Assembly (NCBI GenBank): GCA_965203865.1
Contig: OZ241916.1
Location: 806,001-870,000 of the forward strand
Direction of reading: 5' to 3'
Source of the DNA: G965200765 sp965203865
GTDB taxonomy: Bacteria; Pseudomonadota; Gammaproteobacteria; Arenicellales; JAJDZL01
Length of the DNA: 64,000 nt
How positions within the stretch are numbered: the first letter of the stretch is position 1; the number at the start of each line of letters is the position of its first letter. Below the pieces are notes generated by a model that searched no databases, was not told where the DNA came from, and worked only from the letters and a program-made list of their open reading frames with translations. A program made the position numbers and the translations under genes. Shown here piece by piece: positions 43,227 to 51,835 of this stretch.

Positions 43227-44744
43227 TCATTGCGATGCTTCAATTTCATCCTGGATATTTGGGATGGACTGCTTTGTGATCATCATGGGCATGTCCAAAT
43301 CATGCTCTTCGGTGTTGTCATCGGGATTGCTACGATCAATTACATAGTACATTTGATCTTCGTCAAGAGTAAGCAGAAAATGATGCCATACTCCGCGATG
43401 ATAATTGACCCCTTGTTTGCCATTGGTTACAAACAGTCGTAAATTTTCGACTTTTGGCTTGTCTGACGGTTCAGCCACAAGAACCACGAATCTACTGTTG
43501 CTGGTGGGGAGAAACAGTTGGCTAGATCTGGGATGCCGCTCAAGTTTCTTGACCAGAAAAGGCATTGATACCGGCCTGGCGCGAAAAATACTCATTGCCG
43601 GCTCCCCCCCGTCGGTAATATCCAGTTTTGTAAAATTTTCAAAGCGGTCCGCGTAGCCGTTATTAATGGTTCTGTAGTCCTTGTTTTCGATTTCAATTAC
43701 GTCTCCGTATGGACGAAAGGCTTCTGCTGTCAAGTTCTCCCCGAGAAGAACGAAGTAGTTTTCCAGCTGTATTTTTCCAAATACTCTCAGTCGCCCGATA
43801 CCGCCATCGGGATAGATGTCAAGCCGTACATGCGTAACGGGACCAACATTTTTGATTTCATCAAATTCGTGCAACTGGTCAGCCTGCATCATGGATTTTT
43901 TTAGAATGGTTGTCCATGTAGACAACTTCCCGGTGAGGAAATCCACATCGGCTCCAGGTGCGTAGATCCCGCGCAATGCGCAACGAGCCGGATAGTTTCC
44001 TTTAAAGTGCAGCGTGTCGATTACGATTTTCTCTATATATCCAGGTGTCCCAAGCTTAAGAATGGCCCACTCATGTCCTGGTCCTCTATGACGACTTGTT
44101 TCCCAGCCGTCACCCATGTTGGGGGCACGGCCCGGAGCCGTCAAATTTTGCACATTGCCGAAGTGCATGTCGCTGCAAGCCAGACCAACCCCGCCGTTTT
44201 CCATCCCCACCAAATCCACCACATCGTCTTCTGACACAGCACTCCAGTTCTTGAACACTTCGCCGTACACTCTTAAACGCGCAATTCCACCGTCGGGATA
44301 AATATTCAACCGCAAATGGGTCCAAGTAGAGTTAGAGTCGATTTCTACAATATTATGGGCATCGCCGTTTAGTCTGACTTGAGAGACCAGTTCTTGCCAT
44401 TCGGTAGATTCGTCCGGGTCTGACTCACTATCGCAGGCATCAATTGATGCCGATTCTGGAAAGTTGCCGGTGAAATGAGATGTGTCGATGTTTATTCCGC
44501 GAATTACTCCGCGACAAATTCTTACAATACAGTAGTCATGCCCGAAAGTGCGCTTGCGCCGCGATTCCCAACCATCCATCCACTTGCCGCGGTCGGTGAA
44601 CTTGTCGGGTATGAAAATGGGAGTTTCGGGCTTGATTAAATTATGATGCTCTGCAAAAAAATCGTCTGTTGACATCAGCACTTCGGCACCCAGGCGAGGC
44701 TGCGCCAAGTCAACATAGAGAGAGGCGAAATCGTTATGCGTCAT
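43227..44744 (-). CDS. Allantoicase fused to ureidoglycolate lyase
   Basis: Residues 1-327 are allantoicase with its two repeated halves, each ending in nearly the same segment: LNIYPDGGIARLRVYGEVFK (about 147-166) and LDIYPDGGIGRLRVFGKI (about 308-325). Other marks are GWESRRKR and GWETSRHRGPGHEWAI. From about 328 the sequence is a complete ureidoglycolate lyase (AllA type): NLTAEAFRPYGDVIEIEN, FRARPVSMPFLVKKLERHP, SSQLFLPTSNSRFVVLVA and GVNYHRGVWHHFLL. The fused protein would convert allantoate to urea plus ureidoglycolate and then to glyoxylate plus urea. The frame is continuous, with no stop or restart between domains. It overlaps puuE by four bases. Confidence 0.92.
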   Translation of the reverse strand: MTHNDFASLYVDLAQPRLGAEVLMSTDDFFAEHHNLIKPETPIFIPDKFTDRGKWMDGWESRRKRTFGHDYCIVRICRGVIRGINIDTSHFTGNFPESASIDACDSESDPDESTEWQELVSQVRLNGDAHNIVEIDSNSTWTHLRLNIYPDGGIARLRVYGEVFKNWSAVSEDDVVDLVGMENGGVGLACSDMHFGNVQNLTAPGRAPNMGDGWETSRHRGPGHEWAILKLGTPGYIEKIVIDTLHFKGNYPARCALRGIYAPGADVDFLTGKLSTWTTILKKSMMQADQLHEFDEIKNVGPVTHVRLDIYPDGGIGRLRVFGKIQLENYFVLLGENLTAEAFRPYGDVIEIENKDYRTINNGYADRFENFTKLDITDGGEPAMSIFRARPVSMPFLVKKLERHPRSSQLFLPTSNSRFVVLVAEPSDKPKVENLRLFVTNGKQGVNYHRGVWHHFLLTLDEDQMYYVIDRSNPDDNTEEHDLDMPMMITKQSIPNIQDEIEASQ

Positions 44745-45667
44745 TTTTTATTATTGAATTCCATTGGATTGAACAGGTTGCTCCAGTGCCTGGCGATATC
44801 GATTCGGCGACATATCCAGACTTTGCGGTGGGAAGTAATATACTCCAGAAACTTCTTCAGACCAGCAGTTCTTCCAGGCCGGCCAGCAAGGCGGCAGTGC
44901 AATCCAACAGACATCATGCGCGGGCTTGTTTCTCCTTCTTCATAGAGAGTATCGAAAGTGTCTTTCAGATAGGTGTAGAACTGCTCGCCAGTGTGAAACC
45001 CTTGCGGTGTTGCGAATCTCATGTCGTTAACATCTAAAGTATACGGTATTACGAGGTGGGGTTTTTGGTACCGCATATCCCAAAATGGAAGATCGTCGCT
45101 GTAGTCATCGGCATCGTAGAGAAACCCGCCTTCCTCAACAACCAGCTTGCGCGTGTTCGGGCTCGTTCGTCCGGTGTACCAGCCTAGCGGACGTTGGCCG
45201 GCAACTTTTTCAATTGCTTCAATAGCCAATCCAATATGCTCTCGCTCCGTTTCTTCGTCGATATACTGATAGTCGATCCAGCGATAGCCGTGACTGCAGA
45301 TTTCGTGTTCATCCTTCACCATTGCTTCAATTAGCCGAGGATGGCGTTCAACCGCCATGCCAACTGCGAAGATTGTAATGGGAATTTCAAATTGCCTGAA
45401 TAGTTTTAGCAGTCTCCAAGCACCGGCGCGGGAGCCGTATTCATAAATTGACTCCATGCTCATGTGCCGCACGTCTTCGCGCGCCTCAGCACCTATGATT
45501 TCCGATAGAAAAGCCTCGGAAGCGCGGTCGCCGTGCAGGATACAATTTTCCCCGCCTTCTTCGTAATTAAGAACGAACTGCACTGCAATTCTGGCATTGC
45601 CCGGCCAATTGGGGTGAGGCGGATTAGCTCCGTAGCCGATTAAATCTCTTTGGTAATTCTCACTCAT
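44741..45667 (-). CDS. puuE: Allantoinase PuuE (polysaccharide-deacetylase fold)
   Basis: The 308 residues begin MSENYQRDLIGYGANPPHPN, then ARIAVQFVLNYEEGGENCIL, MSMESIYEYGSRAGAWRLLK, VERHPRLIEAMVKDEHEICSHGYRWIDYQ and GWYTGRTSPNTRKLV. This is the cofactor-independent PuuE family, which hydrolyses allantoin to allantoate and is unrelated to classical metal allantoinases. It is the first gene of the leftward purine cluster, and a palindromic candidate operator lies 56 bases upstream of its start. Confidence 0.95.
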   Translation of the reverse strand: MSENYQRDLIGYGANPPHPNWPGNARIAVQFVLNYEEGGENCILHGDRASEAFLSEIIGAEAREDVRHMSMESIYEYGSRAGAWRLLKLFRQFEIPITIFAVGMAVERHPRLIEAMVKDEHEICSHGYRWIDYQYIDEETEREHIGLAIEAIEKVAGQRPLGWYTGRTSPNTRKLVVEEGGFLYDADDYSDDLPFWDMRYQKPHLVIPYTLDVNDMRFATPQGFHTGEQFYTYLKDTFDTLYEEGETSPRMMSVGLHCRLAGRPGRTAGLKKFLEYITSHRKVWICRRIDIARHWSNLFNPMEFNNKK

Positions 45668-45722
45668 TTAAGTTGAATTTAGACTATTGAAACCAAGTGC
45701 GACCGTTTAATTCCTGAGATTT

Positions 45723-45744
45723 AGTTTGATAAGTTTATCAAACT
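45723..45744. promoter_or_regulatory. 22-bp perfect palindrome upstream of puuE, candidate operator
   Basis: Arms AGTTTGATAA and TTATCAAACT are separated by GT. The site lies in the promoter region of the purine-degradation operon. A dimeric regulator responding to a purine intermediate is the natural guess; no regulator gene is in the window. Because the methyltransferase gene begins 390 bases on the other side, the operon is the more likely target. Confidence 0.55.
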
Positions 45745-46135
45745 AGTGGTCTGGTAATACCTTTCCACTTAATCTCAAAGGATTATAAAATTTATTAAAT
45801 ATCTAAAACATATTAAAATTGTGATGGCTACAAGATATTGAATTGCTAAACGAATGCTTGTGCATGGCAATCAACTAAAGTAGTGGGGTGAATCTTGATG
45901 CTCGGAATAAAATTTACAGCATGGGATTCTTCAGACTATACTGAATCAAGCTAATAAGAATATCTACCCTAATGCGAGTTTGTACCAATACAGTAGATTC
46001 AGTTACGAATTTTCCAGAAGGTCTATCATTTAAGATGCAGAGTTTCACGAACAGGATGGTAGACAAACTTGCCCCTTGGAGAATTTGGTAGAACTAGTTG
46101 GCGAAACACTGGAATTTATATAGGATTTACAGGCG
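45745..46135. other. A+T-rich intergenic stretch between purine operon and methyltransferase
   Basis: No gene is recognised. It is A+T-rich near 45780-45840 and must hold the promoter of the methyltransferase gene; CAGG just before the ATG at 46136 can serve as ribosome site. Confidence 0.4.
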
Positions 46136-47164
46136 ATGGACAGTTTTGACTATGCAGACAGAGAGTATATGTCTGTAGGAGAAGTTTCAACCTACACGGG
46201 ACTATCGGTAAGCAATATTCATAATCTTGTCAGGAATGGCAGTTTGCAGGCAATTAAATCTGCAAGCGGGCAGTACAGATTCAAATTGCATGATGTGGAG
46301 CATTTGCGAAGCGGGAATACTATTGATGACAATGCAAACTTTTCCGGTCAAGTCATCGAGATTCAAAAAACTGACACCCGCCAAGTCATAGTCAATGCAG
46401 ACTCTCGATGCATGGATTACGTAAGCGACGAGAGTGTTCATTTGGCAATCACGTCACCTCCCTACTTTAACGCCAAGATGTATTCTCGTTCATCCGAAGA
46501 CTTGGGAAATGTGCATGACCTGGATGCTTGGCTAGATGAGATAAGATTAGTGTGGAAGGAAATCTACCGTGTGTTGCAGCCGGGCCGCAAGTTCTTTTTG
46601 AACATTATGAATCTGCCTGTACGTGTCAACAAATCATTTCGTTCCCTAAATCTGTGCGGAAAGAATATTGATTTATGCGAAGAAATCGGTTTTGAATTCA
46701 AACGGGATATTATTTGGCACAAAACAAACGGTGTACGCGCCCAATTCGGCACTTACCCATATCCAGGCGGTATTTTGCTAAACCACATGCATGAATTTAT
46801 TTTGGAGTTTGAAAAGCCATTGAAGCCAAATCACCGCAAATATGCTCATGTTTCCGGTGAACAACGTGAATCATCAAAATTGAACAAGGAATTCTGGTTG
46901 TCGATTAAAAACTCTGATGTATGGTTGATGAATCCAGAAAAAAGCGGCGGCAATCGTAGTCATGCTGCTCCATTCCCCTTTGAACTCCCCAGCCGGTTAA
47001 TCAGAGCATACAGCTTTGTTGGCGAAACGGTAATTGACCCGTTTCTAGGTTCTGGAACCACACTAGTTGCTTCGGTCGAATATAAAAGGAATGGCGTAGG
47101 GTACGAGATAAACCCGCATTTCTGTGAAATGGCAAGAAAAAGTCTTGCCAACAGGTTGGTATGA
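46136..47164 (+). CDS. DNA methyltransferase (N4-cytosine/N6-adenine class) with N-terminal helix-turn-helix
   Basis: Residues 1-60 form a MerR/excisionase-like helix-turn-helix (YMSVGEVSTYTGLSVSNIHN, LVRNGSLQAIKSASGQYRF). The catalytic part has the motif IV SPPYF (VHLAITSPPYFNAKMY, near residue 107) and at the C-terminal side motif I DPFLGSGTT (about 301-309), the order of beta-class amino-methyltransferases. It would methylate a short DNA sequence. Its stop codon overlaps the ATG of the next gene, as in restriction-modification pairs. The HTH fused to the enzyme could read DNA itself to adjust expression, or add specificity (inference). Confidence 0.9.
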   Translation: MDSFDYADREYMSVGEVSTYTGLSVSNIHNLVRNGSLQAIKSASGQYRFKLHDVEHLRSGNTIDDNANFSGQVIEIQKTDTRQVIVNADSRCMDYVSDESVHLAITSPPYFNAKMYSRSSEDLGNVHDLDAWLDEIRLVWKEIYRVLQPGRKFFLNIMNLPVRVNKSFRSLNLCGKNIDLCEEIGFEFKRDIIWHKTNGVRAQFGTYPYPGGILLNHMHEFILEFEKPLKPNHRKYAHVSGEQRESSKLNKEFWLSIKNSDVWLMNPEKSGGNRSHAAPFPFELPSRLIRAYSFVGETVIDPFLGSGTTLVASVEYKRNGVGYEINPHFCEMARKSLANRLV

Positions 47165-48321
47165 TAAAAAAAACAGCAAAGGTGCTATACGCACAATCCA
47201 GTGACATACGCTCACGCACTTATGTGCAGTATCGCCACGATATGAAGAAAAAGGGGATTGTCGAACTAGAGTTTCTTCCCTACTTGCAAGATATTCTAAT
47301 TCAACGATTTGGGGATGAATCAATCACAGTTGAGAAATATGGCAGTGATTCAAGATTATGGCTTCTCCGTCCAGAAGGGCAACTAACCCAAACACCGGAC
47401 TACTTGGCAAAGCAATCGGGTCAGGAACTGGGTTTCTATGAATTCCAGTTTGCTACAACCAGTGGTACACTGGACTACTTTGACTTTAAAGTATCAAAAA
47501 TTGGAAAAAAGCGAAGAGGCGTATCGTCTCGTGAACCGCATGCCGACCGAGAAATTTTCTACGTTATATGCGATGAGAATAAGTTTTCAATTTTTACGCC
47601 GAAGTGGGTAATTGAGAATGGAACCGAGGATTTTGTTCCTGCATGGAGAAGTCAAGGATACAGGGTAAAGAGAGAAAAATTTTTACCAATCTTTCAAGAT
47701 GGTGGAAGTGATTTACGTAAAGTCATACAAAGCGTGGAAGACAAGCAATATTTGCTTGAATTTCAAAAACAGTTTCTTGAAAAGGAAAATGAGAGGCTAG
47801 CCAAAAAGTTGCAGCGTGTAGTGGATGAAGAAATTGTTTTCAAAATTGTCCCGCGGACTTTAACTGGAATTTACGAAGTTTGCTATTTTATGTACAAATT
47901 GGACAAGAAACCGGATGTTCCAGGTATGTGGCTGGTTTACTTGGCTACTCTGTTCAAAGATGACTTGCCTTCAATTGAGTTTGCCAAGTTCATGTTTGCC
48001 TTTGATTTTGTGTACTTTAAGTGCGATGACTTCCCGGAAAATGAAAAACAAGTGGTCAAACAAGCAGTTGCAAAAGCAACTAACTTTATTGAAAGACGTG
48101 TTAATGCCGACAATGGTCGTGTTTCTGTTGACCCACAAGAATCCCTGATTGAAGGGACCGCTAATATAATCTTCTCAGTAAATTTATTGGAGGATATTGT
48201 GCAAGACGCTGTTGTCAACTTCGGTGTTTCATTGCCATGCGTGAATAAAATATTTCAAACATTGCCAAATGTAACATTGGTTGCCAACGTTATTCGTGGC
48301 GCACTTGAAAGTAGACCTTAA
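47161..48321 (+). CDS. Candidate restriction endonuclease partner of the methyltransferase
   Basis: The 386-residue protein starts MIKKTAKVLYAQSSDIRSRT and is not firmly recognised. Context is the main evidence: its ATG overlaps the methyltransferase stop codon (ATGA). Near residues 80-100 it has QTPDYLAKQSGQELGFYEFQ, which fits a PD-(D/E)xK nuclease site if the last residue pair is E-x-Q, as in some restriction enzymes. A long charged helix follows (FLEKENERLAKKLQRVVDEE). No membrane segment or signal peptide is seen. Base composition is like its neighbour. Alternatives are another partner of the methyltransferase, such as a control or repair protein. Confidence 0.55.
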   Translation: MIKKTAKVLYAQSSDIRSRTYVQYRHDMKKKGIVELEFLPYLQDILIQRFGDESITVEKYGSDSRLWLLRPEGQLTQTPDYLAKQSGQELGFYEFQFATTSGTLDYFDFKVSKIGKKRRGVSSREPHADREIFYVICDENKFSIFTPKWVIENGTEDFVPAWRSQGYRVKREKFLPIFQDGGSDLRKVIQSVEDKQYLLEFQKQFLEKENERLAKKLQRVVDEEIVFKIVPRTLTGIYEVCYFMYKLDKKPDVPGMWLVYLATLFKDDLPSIEFAKFMFAFDFVYFKCDDFPENEKQVVKQAVAKATNFIERRVNADNGRVSVDPQESLIEGTANIIFSVNLLEDIVQDAVVNFGVSLPCVNKIFQTLPNVTLVANVIRGALESRP

Positions 48322-48384
48322 GCGAAGCATTTGAATTTACTTTCAACATATTTTGATTACTGTTCTATGTAATTCTCATTGGGT

Positions 48385-49392
48385 TCATATAGAGTATTTC
48401 TCCAAGAAGTTTTTACACAATCCAACTGTTTCAGCTGTGTATGGCAATCCCATGGACTGAGCAAGTTCAGTTTCCGAGTGCGAGCCAATCCATGCAACCA
48501 ATAGCAATCTGCGCAACATGACGAATGTTGGAATTTCTGCAACATCTTCATCAGGCAGATCTGTAACGGAGCGGTATCCTCGTACCCATGCATTAATTAA
48601 TTCTGGCACATCAGGGCGACCTTCAATAAAGCTTAACGCAGTTGCGCAGTCATACATGAACCAGCTAAATCCACAGTCGTCAAAGTCAATCACTTTTGTA
48701 ACTTCGCCTTCAATCAAAAGATTGGCCAGTCGTATGTCGCAATGTACCAACCCCCACCGTTCAGGTCCTTGTCCATATCGTTGAAGACGAGCATTGATCA
48801 ACTCTGCTGCTTCTCCAAATAATCTTGTTCTTTCATCATCCAATCCCATACCGTTTTGCCAAAACCCCCAGTGAGGTTTTTCTCCGATACTTGATTCAAA
48901 GTCCCAAGTATAGCGTTCAAACCAGGATGGTTGATTCCAGCCTTTGGAATGGTCGTGCATTTGAGCTGAAACTTCACCCAGCAGTTCAAAAGGAGCATGG
49001 AGATCATCTTCTGGCGGCTCTTCGCCAGACTCCCACTCAAACACCACAACATGCCGGGGTACAATTCCCTCGGCTTCAATCAGTTGAATGTTTTCGCCAT
49101 CCCGTCCCGGTTTGATTTTGGGAGTAATAACCCCTGCGTCCTGTCGTAGAGCATCAGTCCAAGCGTGTTCCGAGGCAATTGCAGTACGGCTGTGATACCC
49201 CTCGCGATGAACCCGAAGCGCCCACTTCTGACCAGTTTTTGCAGATTCCACGCTATAGGTGGCATTCTCGGATAAATTGATCATCTTGACAGTTGCGTCG
49301 TCTGGAAAGTTGTAATGGGGGACCGCGTTGCTAGCAACTGACTGTAGCAGCTTTAGTTGTTCTTCATGTGGTAATTCTTCAAAAGGCGTCAT
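48385..49392 (-). CDS. APH-fold kinase, hydroxylysine/choline-kinase-like
   Basis: The 335 residues carry the aminoglycoside-phosphotransferase fold: WALRVHREGYHSRTAIASEH (ATP-binding Lys/Arg region), VVVFEWESGEE in the hinge, the catalytic loop LVHCDIRLANLL (H217, D219, N224) and VIDFDDCGFSWFMYD with the metal Asp at about 236. Family members phosphorylate small hydroxylated compounds such as choline, homoserine or 5-hydroxylysine. The next gene on the same strand upstream is a class III aminotransferase 22 bases away. Kinase plus class III PLP enzyme is the arrangement of hydroxylysine or phosphoethanolamine breakdown (phosphorylation, then phospho-lyase). Substrate is inference. Confidence 0.8.
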   Translation of the reverse strand: MTPFEELPHEEQLKLLQSVASNAVPHYNFPDDATVKMINLSENATYSVESAKTGQKWALRVHREGYHSRTAIASEHAWTDALRQDAGVITPKIKPGRDGENIQLIEAEGIVPRHVVVFEWESGEEPPEDDLHAPFELLGEVSAQMHDHSKGWNQPSWFERYTWDFESSIGEKPHWGFWQNGMGLDDERTRLFGEAAELINARLQRYGQGPERWGLVHCDIRLANLLIEGEVTKVIDFDDCGFSWFMYDCATALSFIEGRPDVPELINAWVRGYRSVTDLPDEDVAEIPTFVMLRRLLLVAWIGSHSETELAQSMGLPYTAETVGLCKNFLEKYSI

Positions 49393-49414
49393 CTATGATC
49401 TCCTCTTCATTGAA

Positions 49415-50719
49415 TTATGCAGCTTCTGCTATTTCAGGTTGTTCTTTTGACTGTGAGCTTATTGAATTTCTTTGAAATGCTGATGCTTGCGCTTGGGCAA
49501 GCGAAGTATCCAGTCGGTTCAATATTTCATCACACAGTTCCTTGTCTACGAGAATTCCAGGCTTGAATTGTAATACTTTCGGGTCGAGAGAGGAAAAAAT
49601 CGCCCACACGCCGTTTTTAAACAGCGCCTTCATTACGTGAATCGCACCTTCCGAATGATTGAATTCCAGTCCCATCACAACGCCGCGCTGGCGAATTCCT
49701 ATGAAAAATTCGGAGTAGGTTTCTTTCAACTGCTCTAGTCCTCTTCTCATATATCGAGAAATGTAGTGAACCATGGAGCGAACTTCGGGCCGCGTTGAGA
49801 TTTCAAGTACTTTCGCCGCCGCAATGCATCCGAGCTCAGCCCCCCCAAATGTGGACATGTGTCCCCAACCATCTTCATTAAGCCAGGCGCCAGCGCGTTC
49901 ATTAACCACAACAGCAGCGATTGGATAGATCCCTCCAGATAGTCCTTTGCCAGTGACCAGAAGGTCGGGTTTGATTCCGTAGGTATCGACACCCCAGATT
50001 TCTCCGCAGCGCATCAGTCCAGTTTGCACTTCATCTGCTATGTACAGCGTATCTGTTTGTTCGCAGGCAGACTTGATTGCTGCAAGATACCCGTCATTTG
50101 GCATTGGAAAACCGTAGGTTGCCGGAATCGTCTCCATGATGACGCAAGCGGCATCGCCCTTGTAAATTTCCTTTTGAATTGACTCCAGGTCATTAAATGG
50201 AACTTTTACGACTTCTTGCTCCGGTGCATCGCTTAAAAACAGTTTTGAAAATCGGTCATCTCCAACCTGCACCGCAAGGCCGGTATGTCCATGGTAGCAA
50301 TGGTCAATGCAAATAAACTTGCGTCGTCCCGTAGCGTGCCGTGCGCACTTCAATGAAATATCAATGGCTTCACCGCCGCCAGAAGCGTAAATCGTGTACT
50401 GAAGTCCTTCCGGGGTGCAGTTTGCCAGCATTTCTGCGACATGGGTTCGCATCAGGGACGGGAAGTGGTGATTGCCGATATCGAAGTATGTCATGCCCTC
50501 TTTGACAGCATCCACGACTTCCGGGTTGCGATGCCCCAAATTGTAGGTTCCGCCGTTCAAATGAACGTCAATGAGCCGCTTGCCGTCCATGTCATACAGG
50601 TAGTACCCCTCCCGACGGTCAATAACGAGGTCTACACCGAACCTTTGCCAGTCCGTTGTTTTACCGGGATTCCAGTATTCTTTTGTTCTTTCCAGAAACT
50701 CTTGTTTTGTTTCACTCAT
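49415..50719 (-). CDS. Class III PLP aminotransferase or phospho-lyase
   Basis: Start chosen at ATG 50719 (MSETKQEFLERTKEYWNPGK) with GGAGAAGG just upstream; a longer frame to 50809 lacks a ribosome site. The 434 residues show fold-type I features: GGTYNLGHRNPEVVDAV, YTIYASGGGEAIDISLKCAR, DHCYHGHTGLAV, YIADEVQTGLMRCGEIWG with the PLP Asp, and LLVTGKGLSGGIYPIAAVV with the Schiff-base Lys. It sits directly upstream of the APH-type kinase. The human counterpart pairing is AGPHD1 kinase with AGXT2L2 phospho-lyase for hydroxylysine, or AGXT2L1 for phosphoethanolamine. An ordinary omega-transaminase remains possible. Confidence 0.85.
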   Translation of the reverse strand: MSETKQEFLERTKEYWNPGKTTDWQRFGVDLVIDRREGYYLYDMDGKRLIDVHLNGGTYNLGHRNPEVVDAVKEGMTYFDIGNHHFPSLMRTHVAEMLANCTPEGLQYTIYASGGGEAIDISLKCARHATGRRKFICIDHCYHGHTGLAVQVGDDRFSKLFLSDAPEQEVVKVPFNDLESIQKEIYKGDAACVIMETIPATYGFPMPNDGYLAAIKSACEQTDTLYIADEVQTGLMRCGEIWGVDTYGIKPDLLVTGKGLSGGIYPIAAVVVNERAGAWLNEDGWGHMSTFGGAELGCIAAAKVLEISTRPEVRSMVHYISRYMRRGLEQLKETYSEFFIGIRQRGVVMGLEFNHSEGAIHVMKALFKNGVWAIFSSLDPKVLQFKPGILVDKELCDEILNRLDTSLAQAQASAFQRNSISSQSKEQPEIAEAA

Positions 50720-51055
50720 GGGCCTTCTCCGGATTATTGCAGTAGGAAGCATGGATTTTTTGTTCGTGCCACAATAAGTTAGACGATTAATCCAAATAAA
50801 ACTTGACACTTGAAAGCGAATTGTTGATAACGCAATGTAGGTGATTCTGCTGGCACTGGTTCAAGTGCTGTAGCGGTATGTCGGATTCATTGGAGCATTG
50901 GACAATTCAATGCTGAGATGTGGAATTGGGTAATATTGATGGAAAATAAATTGGTGCTTGATTCTGAACTTTGCTCAGTAAGATAGCAACAAATTTAAAT
51001 TTTTGATAATCTGATAGGAATCCACTTTAAAAGCGTAATGAGGAGGTATTGATTA
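50720..51055. other. Divergent promoter region
   Basis: About 335 bases between the leftward aminotransferase and the rightward SDR gene. No gene or clear palindrome was found. GAGGAGG at 51040-51046, ten bases before the SDR start, is a strong ribosome site. Confidence 0.45.
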
Positions 51056-51835
51056 ATGCTTACATCAGTAGAAGGAAGATCAGTTGTTGTAACCGGTTCC
51101 AGCAAAGGAATAGGAAAGGGAATTGCACAGGTGTTTGCCAGGCATGGTGCAAAGGTTCTTGTTGTTGCCCGTACTATGTCGGAGGCGCAGGCGACCGCCG
51201 ATGAAATCAGCAATGCTGGAGGAACTGCATCAGGATTTTCAGCGGATGTTACAAAAGAAGATGAGATGCATGCAATGGCTGCGGCAGCGGCAGACCGGCA
51301 CGGAGGAATTGATGTGCTATGTTCAAACGCTGGAATCTTCCCCCAAAGTCATCTGGAAAACATGAGTGGCGATGAATGGGACCTTGTCATGAACACGAAT
51401 CTAAAAGGAACGTTCTTGTCAATCAAGTGCTGCCTGCCTCATTTAAAGAATAGCGATGGCGGTCGAATTGTTTTGACTTCTTCAATCACCGGACCGATAA
51501 CGGGCTACCCGGGTTGGACCCACTATGGAGCGAGCAAATCAGGACAGCTTGGCTTTATGAAAACCGCTTGCATGGAATTTGCGAAATACGGGATTACCAT
51601 CAACGCTGTTATGCCCGGAAATATTGTAACGGAAGGATTGACCGGGCTAGGCGAAGACTACCTTGAAACCATGGCGGCTTCCATACCATTGAAGCGGCTT
51701 GGGTCTGTTGAAGACATTGGAAATGCGGCCTTGTTTTTCGCATCCAGGGAAGCGGGTTACATTACGGGTCAAACCATTGTTGTTGACGGTGGTCAAACTA
51801 TACCGGAGTCAGTTGAAGCACTTGAAGAAGCTTGA
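51056..51835 (+). CDS. Short-chain dehydrogenase/reductase (FabG-like)
   Basis: The 259 residues start MLTSVEGRSVVVTGSSKGIG with the NAD(P) motif TGSSKGIG, the NAG motif CSNAGIF, the active-site Ser in VLTSSITGPITGYPG, Tyr/Lys in YGASKSG, and the PG motif VMPGNIVTEG. It ends with ITGQTIVVDGGQTIPE. Classical SDRs of this type reduce ketones, for example 3-oxoacyl groups. The true substrate cannot be told. It overlaps the following SoxW-like gene by about 23 bases and lies close to a PKS gene on the other strand, so a link to either is possible. Confidence 0.9.
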   Translation: MLTSVEGRSVVVTGSSKGIGKGIAQVFARHGAKVLVVARTMSEAQATADEISNAGGTASGFSADVTKEDEMHAMAAAAADRHGGIDVLCSNAGIFPQSHLENMSGDEWDLVMNTNLKGTFLSIKCCLPHLKNSDGGRIVLTSSITGPITGYPGWTHYGASKSGQLGFMKTACMEFAKYGITINAVMPGNIVTEGLTGLGEDYLETMAASIPLKRLGSVEDIGNAALFFASREAGYITGQTIVVDGGQTIPESVEALEEA

